From: CAYYMX01 sp964473045
Lineage (GTDB): Bacteria; Pseudomonadota; Alphaproteobacteria; Methylaequorales; Methylaequoraceae
NCBI GenBank assembly: GCA_964473045.1
Contig: CAYYMX010000076.1
Coordinates: 1-6,589 of the forward strand
DNA: 6,589 bases
Direction of reading: 5' to 3'
Below, in pieces: positions 1-6,532 of the stretch. Position 1 is the stretch's first letter, and every line of letters begins with the position of its first letter. The position numbers and the translations under genes were made by a program. Below the pieces are notes generated by a model that was not told the origin of the DNA, made no database searches, and was given only the letters and a program-made list of their open reading frames with translations.

Positions 1-210
1 ATTCTTTGGGTTTACAGCAAATTGAACGTTTGCCCCTCCAGTTTCTACTCCAATTTCTCTTATTACTTTAATAGAGTTATTTCTCATATTTTGGTACTCT
101 TTGTCAGTTAGGGTTAATGCTGGTGCTACTGTTATAGAGTCACCGGTGTGAACTCCCATGGGGTCTATATTCTCTATTGAACAAACAATAATACAATTAT
201 CCTTATAATC
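1..210 (-). pseudogene. carB: carB continuation in a second frame (partial, runs off the window)
   Basis: Reading the minus strand from 210 down to 1 gives 70 uninterrupted codons beginning DYKDNCIIVCSIENIDPMG and ending GGANVQFAVNPKN. This is the highly conserved part of the first ATP-grasp (carboxy phosphate) domain of CarB, equivalent to E. coli residues from about 223, including the VHTGDS segment with its conserved histidine and the REIGVETGG segment. It has no start codon or ribosome binding site of its own and directly continues the upstream carB reading frame after a gap, so it is a displaced piece of the same gene, not a separate one. The remaining roughly 780 residues of CarB (rest of the first synthetase half, oligomerisation domain, second ATP-grasp domain, allosteric domain) would lie beyond position 1. 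Confidence 0.9.
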
Positions 211-853
211 TCTTCCAACCGACTAATGACTCTTCAATTAAAACTTCATTGATTGGAGACAAGGACAAACCTTTTTTAACAATCTTTAAAAATTCTTGTG
301 TATTTTTAACTACTCCTCCACCCGAACCACCAAGTGTAAAAGAAGGCCTAATGATTAATGGAAAATTTAGTGATCTTAAAATTTTTTTTGCATTTTCTAA
401 AGAATTTGTTGTAAACCCAATTGGTGTATTAAGCCCAATCTTTTTCATTGATCTCTTGAAAAGTTCTCTATTCTCTGCCTTTTCAATTACTTTTTCTGTC
501 GCCCCAATTAATTCAACATTGTGTTTTTGGAGAATTTTCTTCTTTTTTAATTCAATTGATAAATTGAGTGCTGTTTGTCCGCCCATTGTAGATAATAGAG
601 CATTTGGTTTTTCTTTTATAATGATTTTTTCTAGTAGGTCAGAATTCAGTGGCTCTATATAGGTGTTTTCAGCCAATCCAGGATCTGTCATTATTGTTGC
701 TGGATTTGAATTAACCAAAATTATTTTGTAGCCTTCTTCTTTAAGTGCTTTACATGCTTGAGTCCCCGAATAATCAAATTCACAGGCCTGACCAATAACA
801 ATTGGGCCAGCTCCTATTACAAGTATCTTTTTAATATTATTTCTTTTGGGCAT
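203..853 (-). CDS. carB: Carbamoyl-phosphate synthase large subunit, N-terminal part (frame broken)
   Basis: This is the first 216 codons of CarB, which makes carbamoyl phosphate from bicarbonate, ATP and ammonia channelled from CarA, feeding arginine and pyrimidine synthesis in the cytoplasm. Visible are the N-terminal pre-ATP-grasp fold (ILVIGAGPIVIGQACEFDYSG, about residues 10-30, and STMGGQTALNL near 88-98) and the start of the first ATP-grasp domain with R129, R169 and the glycine loop GGSGGG at 175-180. Numbering matches E. coli CarB exactly up to W213-K214. The next two residues (R215, L216) and the stop are out of frame: conserved E215 and the strand after it are missing, and the genuine protein resumes in another frame at 210. 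CarB is normally about 1,070 residues, so this product alone would be inactive. The ATG at 853 lies inside the end of carA (17-base overlap), implying translational coupling; only a weak purine stretch (aaaagaa) precedes it. The family is certain; whether the gene is truly broken is not. Confidence 0.93.
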   Translation of the reverse strand: MPKRNNIKKILVIGAGPIVIGQACEFDYSGTQACKALKEEGYKIILVNSNPATIMTDPGLAENTYIEPLNSDLLEKIIIKEKPNALLSTMGGQTALNLSIELKKKKILQKHNVELIGATEKVIEKAENRELFKRSMKKIGLNTPIGFTTNSLENAKKILRSLNFPLIIRPSFTLGGSGGGVVKNTQEFLKIVKKGLSLSPINEVLIEESLVGWKRL

Positions 854-1994
854 ATTCTTTTACATAACTTTTAAATTGTTCAAACAGGTATCTACTATCC
901 TGTGGTCCAGGGGAAGATTCAGGGTGATACTGAATTGAAAAAAAAGGTTTCTTTTTAATCTTAATACCAGCTATTGTTTTATCAAATAATGAAGTATGTG
1001 TAATACTCATTTGACTAGGAATATTTTTTTTAGAAACCACAAATCCATGATTTTGAACTGTAATTTCAACCTTTTGTGTTGCAAGATTTTTAATTGGATG
1101 ATTGGCACCCCTATGACCATGATGCATCTTTTCTGTTGATGCTCCAAAAAGAAGAGAGAGTATTTGATGACCAAGGCAAATGCCAAATATTGGTATGTTT
1201 TTATTTTTTAAAAAAATCAATTCATTTTTAACTTTTTTAAATGTTGCCAGAGGATCACCTGGTCCATTTGATAAAAAAATTCCTATTGGTTCTAGAGAAA
1301 GTATTTTTTTCAAAGAGTAACTTAATGGAAAAACAATTATAGGATAATCAATTTTTTCTAAAATTCTTAAAATATTTTTTTTAATACCAAAGTCTATAAC
1401 AGCAATAAATTTTGTATTTATTTTTTTAATATCTATTCTTTTTTTGGTAGAGTTTATAGATCTGTATGGCATTTTAGTTGAAACTTTTGATGCTAAATCT
1501 TGATTGTTCATTTTGGGAAACCTTCTCAAACTTTTTGAAAGTAACTCTAAACTATCAAATTTTTTTTTAGGAAAATGAATTAATGCATTACAAGCACCAT
1601 TCTTCCTTATTTTTTTTGTTAAAACCCTGGTGTCAATACCCGTTACACAAGCTTTTTTATTTTTTTTGAGCCATTTTTCAAAATCTATCTCTGATCTAAA
1701 ATTAGATGCTTTCGTAATGCGATTGTTAATTATACAGGCTGAAGCATAAATTTTGGAACTTTCATAGTCTAATTTGTTTGTTCCCACAATTCCAATATGA
1801 GGAAATGTAAAATTAATTATTTGATTGTAATAAGATGGGTCAGTTAATATTTCCTGATAACCAGTTACTGCAGTATTAAAACATATTTCTCCAATAAAGT
1901 TACCTCTTTTTCCGTAACCATAACCCAAAAAAAAACTTCCATCTTCAAGTAGTAAGATACAATTTTGGTTATTTTTAGGGAGAGTTTTTTTCAT
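837..1994 (-). CDS. carA: Carbamoyl-phosphate synthase small (glutaminase) subunit
   Basis: CarA hydrolyses glutamine and passes the ammonia through a tunnel to CarB. The 385-residue product has the normal family length. The N-terminal CarA-specific domain is recognisable from LLLEDGSFFLGYGYG, FNTAVTGYQEILTDPSY (about 39-55) and GIDTRVLTKKIRKNGA (119-134). The C-terminal class I glutamine amidotransferase domain carries FLSNGPGDP (240-248), the nucleophile elbow GICLGHQ with C273, and the QYHPES motif with H357 and E359, so the full catalytic triad is present. HHGHRGANHP (291-300) and VQNHGFVV (313-320) are the usual CarA signatures. The ATG at 1994 is the only sensible start, since the conserved N-terminal motif follows within 16 residues. 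No Shine-Dalgarno sequence precedes it. The gene is first in the carAB unit and its stop lies 17 bases inside carB. Unlike carB it is intact. Confidence 0.97.
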   Translation of the reverse strand: MKKTLPKNNQNCILLLEDGSFFLGYGYGKRGNFIGEICFNTAVTGYQEILTDPSYYNQIINFTFPHIGIVGTNKLDYESSKIYASACIINNRITKASNFRSEIDFEKWLKKNKKACVTGIDTRVLTKKIRKNGACNALIHFPKKKFDSLELLSKSLRRFPKMNNQDLASKVSTKMPYRSINSTKKRIDIKKINTKFIAVIDFGIKKNILRILEKIDYPIIVFPLSYSLKKILSLEPIGIFLSNGPGDPLATFKKVKNELIFLKNKNIPIFGICLGHQILSLLFGASTEKMHHGHRGANHPIKNLATQKVEITVQNHGFVVSKKNIPSQMSITHTSLFDKTIAGIKIKKKPFFSIQYHPESSPGPQDSRYLFEQFKSYVKEYAQKK

Positions 1995-2003
1995 TTAACA
2001 AAT

Positions 2004-2031
2004 AATATACTCTGATTCCATTAATTTCCAA
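2004..2031 (-). promoter_or_regulatory. Candidate carAB promoter
   Basis: On the minus strand TTGGAA (2031-2026, four of six matches to TTGACA) is followed after 16 bases by TATATT (2009-2004). A second -10 choice, TATTAT (2007-2002), gives an 18-base spacer. Either would start transcription within a few bases of the carA ATG at 1994, so the mRNA would have almost no leader. In DNA this rich in A and T such matches arise easily by chance, but the position in a 105-base divergent spacer supports it. No operator or attenuator (pyrimidine or arginine control) is visible. Confidence 0.4.
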
Positions 2032-2099
2032 TAGATGTCGACTAAATTAATATAACTTGATTAATTTTTTTATCTGTGTCAGTTAATTGTATTGTATTT

Positions 2100-2561
2100 A
2101 TGGAACTCTTAAGAGAAAAAATAAAATCTAGTCTTAACGAAAATCTGAGAAAAAAAGATGAGATTGCTGTTTCCACACTAAGACTTATTCTTGCGGCTAT
2201 AAAGGATAGAGATATCGAATACAGGACAAAGAAAAAGGGAGAATTAATCACTGATGAGGATATTTTAAGTTTGTTAATAAATATGGTAAAGCAAAGAAAA
2301 GAAAGTGTTGAGATCTATTCTAAAGCAGGAAGAAAAGATTTGAGTCAAAGGGAAGAAAAGGAAATAGAAATTATAAAATCTTTTTTACCGAGACAAATAA
2401 AATCATCAGAATTAGAGGAAATTATTAAAAATGTTGTCTCTGAAATGAATTTTTCTTCTATAAAAGATTTAGGTAATTTAATAAAAATATTAAAGGAAAA
2501 ATTTCCTGGTCAACTTGACATGAAAGAAGTCGCAGAATTTGCTAAAAAAAATCTTCAATAA
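2100..2561 (+). CDS. yqeY: GatB/YqeY domain-containing protein
   Basis: A 153-residue protein of the YqeY family, which resembles the helical tail domain of the GatB subunit of the tRNA-dependent amidotransferase; its exact cellular role is not established, though a tRNA-linked function is often suggested. Recognisable features are the N-terminal helix MELLREKIKSSLNENLRKKD, the family signature STLRLILAAIKDRDIEYR (about 27-44), the segment LLINMVKQRKESVEIY (60-75), then EIEIIKSFLPRQI (90-102) and the C-terminal helical tail-domain motif KFPGQLDMKEVAEFAKKNL. Length is normal. I chose the ATG at 2100 rather than the in-frame ATG at 2076, because homologues begin right at this helix and the extra eight residues (MSVNCIVF) fit nothing. 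No Shine-Dalgarno sequence is present. Its TAA shares one base with the ATG of dnaG, so the two are translationally coupled, and this gene commonly precedes dnaG in alphaproteobacteria. Confidence 0.92.
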   Translation: MELLREKIKSSLNENLRKKDEIAVSTLRLILAAIKDRDIEYRTKKKGELITDEDILSLLINMVKQRKESVEIYSKAGRKDLSQREEKEIEIIKSFLPRQIKSSELEEIIKNVVSEMNFSSIKDLGNLIKILKEKFPGQLDMKEVAEFAKKNLQ

Positions 2562-4096
2562 TGGGCGAACAAAAATCAATTGATGAAATATTAAATGAGT
2601 TTAGGCATAGAGTTAAATTTTCTGATTTTATAGGCAAATTTGTTAAGTTAGTCCCTAGAGGGAATTCATTTGTTGGAAAGTGCCCATTTCACAATGAAAA
2701 AACACCATCCTTCAATGTTAATGATGATAAGGCACTTTTTTATTGTTTTGGGTGCAAAGCGGGAGGGAATGTTGTAAATTTTTTGACTAAATTTAAAAAC
2801 TTTTCTTTCAAAGAGTCCATGGAGTATCTTGCCAACTTTCTAGGTCTATCGATAAGTAAAAGCAAATCTAAGGACGACAAAAAAGTTCTGAAATATATTA
2901 AAATGTTAAAATTAAGTAACGATTTTTTTATTGCATCACTAAAAAAAAATAAATTTGCCTACGACTATATATTTAATAGAATTCCAGATGCGGAAAGTAT
3001 TTCAAAATTTCAAATCGGTTATTGTCCGGATGATCAACATTTTATTGATTTTTTAAACCATAAAGGATTAAAAAAAGATGATCTAATAGAATTAGGCTTT
3101 TTTATAAAAAAAAATGAGAATGAAATGTTTGGTAGATTTAAAGATAGAATTACTTTTCCAATATTTAATTATAATCATGAAATTGTTGGATTTGGTGCTA
3201 GGTCAATTAGAAAATCAAAAATTAAATACATTAATTCTTCTGAAAGTCCAGTTTTTAAAAAGAGTGAGAATCTTTATGGTCTAGAGCAAAATTATAATTT
3301 TATTAAAAAGAATAGAGAAATTTTTTTGGTTGAAGGTTATCTAGATGTAATCTCACTTTTTAGAAAAAATGTCAGAACTGCAGTTGCTACTCTTGGTACG
3401 AGTTTGTCTGAAAGACAAATTCAAAAAATGTGGATGTTTACTGATATTCCATATGTATGTTTTGATGGTGATGAGGCAGGGACGGAATCAACTAAAAAAG
3501 TATCACTTAAAATACTTGAATGCTTGTTACCTGGAAAATCTTTCAAATTTATTTTTTTACCAGACAATCTAGATCCAGATAGTTTTATAAAAAGAAATAA
3601 TGCTAAAGATTTTTTTTCTTTAGCAAAAAAATCTTTAGATCTTTCAGAAGTTATTTGGCAAGATTTGGCAAAGTCATTAAAGAATTTTACGCCTGAGTCA
3701 TTTGCTTATCTTGATCAAAAAATAAGAATTCTTACAAAAAGAATTTCCAATCAAAATATAGCTATAGAATATCAAAAGTTCTTAATAGATAAAAAAAATA
3801 AATTGGCGTGGAGTAAAAGATCAATAGGCTCTAAAAATAGAATTAATGTTTCAGAACCCAGCACTAAAAAAAACCTTAATGAAATGATGTTGATAGGCTT
3901 TATGTTATTTGAGGAAGATTATTTAGAAGAATTCCAAGAAGAAATTTCATCTTTAAAACTAAGAGATAGCAATTTAGAAAAATTTAGACAAAAAATTTTA
4001 GAAAACTTTTCAAGACATGATTATAAGGAAAATATTTCCAATCTAGAGAATGTAAGAAAAAAAAAAAAATTTTTTTTGAAGAATTATCTAATATAA
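2561..4096 (+). CDS. dnaG: DNA primase (frame lost near the C-terminus)
   Basis: DnaG synthesises the RNA primers for leading and lagging strand replication and docks onto the DnaB helicase. The N-terminal zinc-binding domain has CPFH and CFGC (C41, H44, C62, C65). The RNA polymerase core contains the basic stretch GRFKDRITFPIF (191-202), FGARSI (211-216) and the TOPRIM catalytic centre: E258 in VEGYLD, and D302 and D304 in FDGDEAG, with DPD at 338-340. After about residue 430 the helical helicase-binding domain begins. As written the frame ends at residue 511, with the last six residues (LKNYLI) out of frame after the A13/T8 tract at 4057-4077. The genuine ending is found in the -1 frame to 4314, giving about 584 residues, a normal family length. 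The truncated form would keep catalysis but lose the terminal hairpin that in E. coli contacts DnaB. The ATG overlaps the upstream stop (TAATG); no Shine-Dalgarno sequence is seen, so coupled re-initiation is likely. Confidence 0.95.
   Translation: MGEQKSIDEILNEFRHRVKFSDFIGKFVKLVPRGNSFVGKCPFHNEKTPSFNVNDDKALFYCFGCKAGGNVVNFLTKFKNFSFKESMEYLANFLGLSISKSKSKDDKKVLKYIKMLKLSNDFFIASLKKNKFAYDYIFNRIPDAESISKFQIGYCPDDQHFIDFLNHKGLKKDDLIELGFFIKKNENEMFGRFKDRITFPIFNYNHEIVGFGARSIRKSKIKYINSSESPVFKKSENLYGLEQNYNFIKKNREIFLVEGYLDVISLFRKNVRTAVATLGTSLSERQIQKMWMFTDIPYVCFDGDEAGTESTKKVSLKILECLLPGKSFKFIFLPDNLDPDSFIKRNNAKDFFSLAKKSLDLSEVIWQDLAKSLKNFTPESFAYLDQKIRILTKRISNQNIAIEYQKFLIDKKNKLAWSKRSIGSKNRINVSEPSTKKNLNEMMLIGFMLFEEDYLEEFQEEISSLKLRDSNLEKFRQKILENFSRHDYKENISNLENVRKKKKFFLKNYLI
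4057..4077 (+). repeat. A13-T8 homopolymer tract at the dnaG frame break
   Basis: Thirteen A residues (4057-4069) are directly followed by eight T residues (4070-4077) inside dnaG. It contains the longest single-base run in the window. The dnaG frame is open up to and through it and the continuing primase frame lies at -1 just after it, so the tract is exactly where the frame changes. Runs of this length are prone to polymerase slippage, to ribosome slippage on A AAA AAA or T TTT TTT heptamers, and to sequencing miscounts. Confidence 0.95.
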
Positions 4097-4314
4097 GAAA
4101 AACCCATCTTAAAAATCTACAACAAGAAGAAAAAAATATTTTTTTTAAGCATATGCTTAAAAATTTAATGTTACCATCAGTTTTAGATGAAAGAGACATT
4201 TTGAAAAATGAAATAATTTCATGTAAAGATGAAATTAAGCTTACTCAACTAATTAAAAAGTATGATGAAATAAACAACGAGATAAAAAAAATAAAAAATA
4301 AAGAACTTGATTAA
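4078..4314 (+). pseudogene. dnaG: dnaG C-terminal tail in the -1 frame
   Basis: From 4078 a frame shifted by -1 relative to dnaG runs 78 codons to the TAA at 4312-4314, starting EELSNIRKTHLKNLQQEEKN and ending KKIKNKELD. It is rich in charged helical residues, as expected for the last helices of the DnaB-binding domain of primase, and supplies the length missing from the upstream frame. It has no start codon near its beginning; the first ATG in frame (4153) has no ribosome binding site and would leave only about 53 residues. It is therefore best read as the end of dnaG, reached either because the true sequence has one more base in the A/T tract or because slippage occurs there. Assignment to dnaG rests on continuity and composition, as this end of the family is poorly conserved. 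Confidence 0.8.
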
Positions 4315-4368
4315 TTTTCAGTTATCGTTCATGTAATATTTGTATTAAATTAGCTTCTATTTTCTATT

Positions 4369-6303
4369 ATGTCAGAATCCAAAAAAAATATTAGATCCAA
4401 AAAAAATCAAAATGAAGAACCTCTAATTGATAAGTCGACTGACTTAATGAAAAAACTTATTTCGAAAGGAAAGAAACAAGGTTTTTTAAACTATACTGAA
4501 ATAGAAGAAATGTTATCGAATGAGAAATTTGAGGATAAAGAGGAGTTTTATTCAAAGGTAGATAACGCAAACATTCAAGTATTTAATAATGAAAATGAAG
4601 AAGATTCTAATGAGGAAGAACAAAAGTCAACTACTGTAGTTAAGGAAAAAGACGAAGATACTGGGAGAACTGATGACCCTGTTCGAATGTACTTAAAAGA
4701 AATGGGCAATGTTGAACTGCTTTCTCGTATTGGTGAAATAGAAATTGCTAAAAGAATTGAGAATGGAAAAAAAAAGACAATGGAAGCATTTTCTCATTGC
4801 TTTTTATCAATGGAATTAATATCAAAGTATTATATAGAATATGAAAAATCAATTAGGCAACTAAGAGACTTTATTGATCTAGATTCAACTTTTCGTTCTA
4901 TTAATGGAGAACAAGATGACTTTGATGATATAAGTATAAAAGAACATGAGATGTATGATGAAGACAATAATGAATCCATTGAAGAGGAGAAGGAAACAGA
5001 GGAAGATTCAGAATATGAAAATGAAAGCAATGAAATTTCTGATTTGTCAATCTTAGAAAAGGAAGAAAACCTTAGACCACATATAGAGTTAAATTTAGAA
5101 AAATTTGCCAAGCTTTATAAAAAATTTAAAAAAATTCGACAGGATTATATAATATCAAAATATTCAAATAAAAAAATTGATAAAAAAGAATCTAAGAAAT
5201 TTGAAAATACTTCAATTGCTATTTCGGAAACGTTAAAAAATCTTTTTATTAATCAGGCTCGAATTGAAGATGTAGTTATTCAACTAAGTAAATATAATTT
5301 TGAAATTATAAGTAGTAAAAGAAAACTAAAAAATATTGCTTCAAAAAGTAGAATAACTGAGAAAGAATTTATCGAAGAGTATGAAAAAAATTATACTAAT
5401 AAGAATTGGCTTAGAAATTTAACTAAAAAAACTAATAAAAAATGGAGTTCCTTTTCAAGAAAACAAGAAACTGTCGATATAGTTGCTAGATTAAGGGATA
5501 TTATGGACTCTACTTTAATGACTATTGATGAGATTCTTGAAATTTCCAATCAAGTAAGTGAAGGTGTTAAAGAAGCAGGTATAGCAAAGAAAGAAATGAT
5601 TGAGGCTAACCTTCGGTTAGTTATTTCTATAGCAAAAAAATATACCAATAGAGGCTTGCAATTTCTTGATTTGATTCAAGAAGGCAATATAGGCTTGATG
5701 AAGGCAGTTGATAAATTTGAATACAGAAGAGGTTATAAGTTTTCAACTTATGCGACATGGTGGATAAGGCAGGCTATTACAAGGTCAATTGCCGATCAGG
5801 CTAGAACTATTAGAATTCCGGTTCACATGATTGAGACTATAAGTAAGCTAGTACGAGTATCAAGACAACTTTTAAATGAAAATGGTGTTGAGCCACAGCC
5901 TGAAGAACTTGCAGGCAGATTAGGTATGCCTTTAGAAAAAGTCAGAAAAGTTTTAAAAATAGCTAAGGAACCAATCAGTCTTGAAACTCCAGTTGGAGAT
6001 GAAGATGATAGTCACCTAGGAGATTTTATTGAAGATAAAGCTATAAAACTTCCACTTGATGCTGCTATTCAAAATAATTTACGTGAAGCTACAACTAGTG
6101 TCCTATCCACTTTAACACCCAGAGAAGAAAGAGTGTTACGAATGAGATTTGGTATTGGGATGAATACAGATCACACGTTAGAGGAAGTTGGACAACAATT
6201 TTCTGTAACTAGAGAGCGAATAAGACAAATTGAAGCAAAAGGACTTAGAAAACTAAAACATCCTAGTAGGTCTAGGAAATTAAGAAGTTTTTTAGACAAT
6301 TAA
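4369..6303 (+). CDS. rpoD: RNA polymerase sigma factor RpoD (housekeeping sigma-70)
   Basis: The primary sigma factor directs RNA polymerase to most promoters. All parts of a group 1 sigma are present in 644 residues: region 1.1 (about 24-75), region 1.2 (RTDDPVRMYLKEMGNVELLSR, 100-120), a long non-conserved region with an acidic stretch at about 181-225, region 2 (EANLRLVISIAKKY from 412; region 2.3-2.4 at 456-486), region 3 (about 490-570) and region 4 (TPREERVLRMRFG 583-595; helix-turn-helix 602-630). The -10 contacts W464, W465, Q468 and T471, and the -35 contacts R615, E616 and R619, sit at a constant offset of 31 from E. coli sigma-70, so this half has no net length change and standard promoter specificity is expected. 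The ending HPSRSRKLRSFLDN is alphaproteobacterial. The ATG at 4369 is 54 bases after the dnaG tail; no Shine-Dalgarno sequence precedes it. A weak promoter match (TTATCG 4322-4327, 17 bases, TTAAAT 4345-4350) exists, but co-transcription with dnaG is equally possible. Confidence 0.97.
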   Translation: MSESKKNIRSKKNQNEEPLIDKSTDLMKKLISKGKKQGFLNYTEIEEMLSNEKFEDKEEFYSKVDNANIQVFNNENEEDSNEEEQKSTTVVKEKDEDTGRTDDPVRMYLKEMGNVELLSRIGEIEIAKRIENGKKKTMEAFSHCFLSMELISKYYIEYEKSIRQLRDFIDLDSTFRSINGEQDDFDDISIKEHEMYDEDNNESIEEEKETEEDSEYENESNEISDLSILEKEENLRPHIELNLEKFAKLYKKFKKIRQDYIISKYSNKKIDKKESKKFENTSIAISETLKNLFINQARIEDVVIQLSKYNFEIISSKRKLKNIASKSRITEKEFIEEYEKNYTNKNWLRNLTKKTNKKWSSFSRKQETVDIVARLRDIMDSTLMTIDEILEISNQVSEGVKEAGIAKKEMIEANLRLVISIAKKYTNRGLQFLDLIQEGNIGLMKAVDKFEYRRGYKFSTYATWWIRQAITRSIADQARTIRIPVHMIETISKLVRVSRQLLNENGVEPQPEELAGRLGMPLEKVRKVLKIAKEPISLETPVGDEDDSHLGDFIEDKAIKLPLDAAIQNNLREATTSVLSTLTPREERVLRMRFGIGMNTDHTLEEVGQQFSVTRERIRQIEAKGLRKLKHPSRSRKLRSFLDN

Positions 6304-6411
6304 GCCTTATTCCAAAAAAAAAATTAAAAAAATTAAAATATTTGATGAAGTTCCAAAAACAAAACTGGGAAACTATATAATTGTCTGGGGTAAAATATTT
6401 GTTCGATTTAG

Positions 6412-6440
6412 TTGACGATAAATTGACTGCAAGTTAATTT
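6412..6440 (+). promoter_or_regulatory. Candidate tRNA promoter
   Basis: TTGACG (6412-6417, five of six matches to the -35 consensus) is followed after exactly 17 bases by TAATTT (6435-6440, a weak -10). This would start transcription around 6447, a few bases before the tRNA 5' end at 6456. A second TTGACT lies at 6423-6428 but has no good -10 at the right distance. The rest of the 6304-6455 spacer is AT-rich, with a run of A residues after rpoD and no hairpin that would make a convincing terminator, so read-through from rpoD is also possible. Confidence 0.4.
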
Positions 6441-6455
6441 GAATAATGCTATTAA

Positions 6456-6532
6456 AGGCCCGTAGTTCAGTTGGTTAGAACGCGCCGCTCATAACGGTGT
6501 TGTCGGGGGTTCAAGTCCCTCCGGGCCCACCA
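6456..6532 (+). tRNA. tRNA with anticodon CAU, probably tRNA-Ile2
   Basis: A complete 77-base cloverleaf with encoded CCA (6530-6532). Acceptor arms are 6456-6462 and 6522-6528, the D stem is GTTC/GAAC, the anticodon stem CGCCG/CGGTG contains one G-T wobble, the loop is CTCATAA with anticodon CAT at 6490-6492, and the T stem is GGGGG/CCCTC around TTCAAGT. It is not the initiator: the three consecutive G-C pairs next to the anticodon loop and the C1-A72 mismatch are absent. The acceptor stem C4-G69 and C5-G68 pairs match determinants known in E. coli for TilS, which converts C34 to lysidine so that the tRNA reads AUA as isoleucine. The near-identical GGCCCG/CGGGCC acceptor and CCG anticodon stem also resemble alphaproteobacterial Ile2 tRNAs as I recall them. 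An elongator methionine tRNA is the alternative. Position 1 is A opposite C72, where G1-C72 would be expected. Confidence 0.93.

Noticed and set aside
249..662. Open frame of 137 codons on the plus strand opposite carB
   Set aside because: It lies wholly antisense to highly conserved carB codons, is rich in Phe and Ser as expected from the reverse of Lys/Glu codons, and resembles no family.
2076..2099. Eight-residue N-terminal extension of the YqeY protein from an earlier ATG
   Set aside because: Homologues start at MELLREK-like sequence (2100); the extra residues are hydrophobic, unconserved, and lie in the divergent promoter region.
4153..4314. A separate small gene starting at the ATG at 4153
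   Set aside because: It has no ribosome binding motif, sits inside a palindrome, and the open frame extends upstream to the dnaG tract in a way that fits the end of primase.
4830..5111. Ser-rich open frame of 93 codons on the minus strand within rpoD
   Set aside because: It is the antisense of the acidic Glu/Asp stretch of RpoD, which necessarily reads as Ser and Phe; there is no independent evidence for a gene.
6304..6345. Terminator after rpoD
   Set aside because: There is a long A-rich stretch but no GC-containing hairpin followed by T residues on the plus strand.
6302..6415. Short open stretch after rpoD ending DEVPKTKLGNYIIVWGKIF and a stop at 6413
   Set aside because: There is no ATG start, the upstream codons are a run of AAA and ATT, and the stop lies in the candidate tRNA promoter; I cannot link it to any protein. 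It could be a decayed remnant but nothing supports that.
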